DNA of 64,000 nucleotides from Leptolyngbya sp. NIES-2104 (GTDB lineage Bacteria; Cyanobacteriota; Cyanobacteriia; Leptolyngbyales; Leptolyngbyaceae), in NCBI RefSeq assembly GCF_001485215.1, contig NZ_BBWW01000001.1:1860001-1924000 (forward strand), read 5' to 3'. This document shows, piece after piece, positions 63,050-64,000 of this stretch. The position numbers and the translations under genes were made by a program. The notes under the pieces were generated by a model that was given only the letters and a program-made list of their open reading frames with translations, searched no databases and was not told the origin of the DNA. Each line of letters opens with the position of its first letter. Within the stretch, counting starts at the first letter, position 1.

Positions 63050-64000
63050 ATGGTGAGAATGAGTCGGACAATTGTCAGTTTTGTATTAATTTTTCTCCTT
63101 GGTTGGAGTAGCGTTCCGGGTGCTGGATTTGCACGAACGCTACCTACTCAGTCGATTCAGCCGTATCTCGATCGTGTGATTCAAAATGTCACCGAATTTA
63201 AGTTAGAGAATGGTCTGAAATTTATCGTGTTAGAGCGACACCAAGCGCCTGTGGTTTCGTTTCTAACTTATGCGGATGTCGGTGGCGCAGATGAACCGGA
63301 AGGAAAAACCGGAGTTGCTCACTATTTAGAGCATTTGGCGTTCAAAGGCACAACGCGGATCGGAACCTCGAATTATCAGGCAGAAAAGCCGCTGTTAGAT
63401 CAGTTAGATCAGCTTGCAGCGCAGATTAAAGCTGGAAAAGAACAGAAGAAAGATGTCAGCGCCTTGCAAGTCGAGTTCGATCGCATTCAAGCCGAAGCGA
63501 CGAAACTAGGACGGCAAAACGAACTCGGTCGCATTGTGGAGCAAGCAGGCGGAGTCGGTTTGAACGCGAATACATCTTCTGATGCGACTCGGTATTTCTA
63601 TAGCTTCCCCTCGAATAAGCTAGAACTCTGGATGTCGCTTGAATCGGAACGGTTTCTAGAGCCTGTATTTCGGGAGTTTTTCCAAGAGAAATCGGTGATT
63701 TTAGAAGAGCGACGATTGAGAACAGAGAATTCTCCGATCGGGCAATTGATCGAAGCCTTCGTCGGTACTGCATTTCAAGTTCATCCTTATCGTCGTCCGG
63801 TGATTGGGTACACGGCTGATTTGGTGAATTTGACGCGAAAAGATGTGCAGGACTTTTTTGATACACATTACGTTCCGAATAATTTGACGATCGCAATTGT
63901 CGGTGATGTGAATCCTACTGAAGTGAAACGCCTCGCTCAACTCTATTTCGGTCGTTATAAAACGAAGCCTACCCCACCTGATGTGATCGCTGTTGAACCT
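63050..64000 (+). CDS. M16 family zinc metallopeptidase, C-terminus cut by window edge
   Basis: The first 317 residues are in the window. A signal peptide (IVSFVLIFLLGWSSVPGAGF) precedes the M16 N-terminal domain. The inverted zinc motif HxxEH is seen as HYLEHLAFKG, and the distal zinc-ligand Glu in FQEKSVILEERRLRTEN. Members are pitrilysin/processing-peptidase-like; exported cyanobacterial copies usually come as tandem pairs, so a second M16 gene may follow outside the window. ATG 63050 is used; ATG 63059 is possible. Confidence 0.9.
   Translation, partial: MVRMSRTIVSFVLIFLLGWSSVPGAGFARTLPTQSIQPYLDRVIQNVTEFKLENGLKFIVLERHQAPVVSFLTYADVGGADEPEGKTGVAHYLEHLAFKGTTRIGTSNYQAEKPLLDQLDQLAAQIKAGKEQKKDVSALQVEFDRIQAEATKLGRQNELGRIVEQAGGVGLNANTSSDATRYFYSFPSNKLELWMSLESERFLEPVFREFFQEKSVILEERRLRTENSPIGQLIEAFVGTAFQVHPYRRPVIGYTADLVNLTRKDVQDFFDTHYVPNNLTIAIVGDVNPTEVKRLAQLYFGRYKTKPTPPDVIAVEP

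Overview
The window comes from a cyanobacterium, most likely a filamentous Leptolyngbya/Oscillatoria-like one. The phylum is secure: there is a phycocyanin operon, a high-light-inducible protein, a CGLD27 protein, an FtsH of the thylakoid type, several DUF families largely confined to cyanobacteria, and very many copies of the HIP1 octamer GCGATCGC. The genus is only a guess. Most of the window is ordinary chromosome; no phage, CRISPR array, rRNA or tRNA gene was seen.

Layout. 0-1 kb: a partial Uma2 nuclease-like gene and a DUF6888/DUF6887 small-protein pair. 1-7.8 kb: the phycobilisome rod operon, read leftwards as cpcB-cpcA-cpcC-cpcD-cpcE-cpcF-cpcG1-cpcG2-cpcG3 (pigment proteins, rod linkers, bilin lyase, three tandem rod-core linkers). 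8.4-30 kb: mixed housekeeping and stress genes (serS, a small protein plus HNH nuclease, a Ser/Thr kinase, a peroxiredoxin-glutaredoxin hybrid, a degraded DinG-like helicase homologue, mltG, ftsH, gltX, a receiver-histidine kinase hybrid, a RelE-type toxin cassette). 30.5-33.5 kb: a fused proline dehydrogenase/P5C dehydrogenase. 35-49.5 kb: an exopolysaccharide locus (polymerising GT2, tyrosine autokinase, WecG-type GT, acetyltransferase, two related GT4 enzymes, Gfo/Idh oxidoreductase, SDR epimerase, O-antigen ligase/polymerase, GT-A-like protein). 49.6-64 kb: a TPR protein, outer-membrane barrel, GST, DUF429 and DUF2752 proteins, an EamA transporter, a HEAT protein convergent with a caspase-WD40 protein, CGLD27, Hlip and the start of an M16 protease.

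The most striking feature is a family of about 200-bp non-coding mobile elements (five copies plus one remnant). Each has terminal inverted repeats beginning GAGGGTGTTTGAAAAGT, a 3-bp TNA target duplication (TTA or TAA), and an interior that folds as one long outer stem enclosing two hairpins. Differences between copies are largely compensatory, so the fold appears conserved. In all five copies the target trinucleotide is, or overlaps, a stop codon of a neighbouring gene, so insertion left the protein intact while placing a structured element exactly at the 3' end of the gene. A diverged relative (53.9 kb) and an unrelated repeat of the same architecture (5.5 kb, inside the cpc operon) suggest that the shape itself matters.
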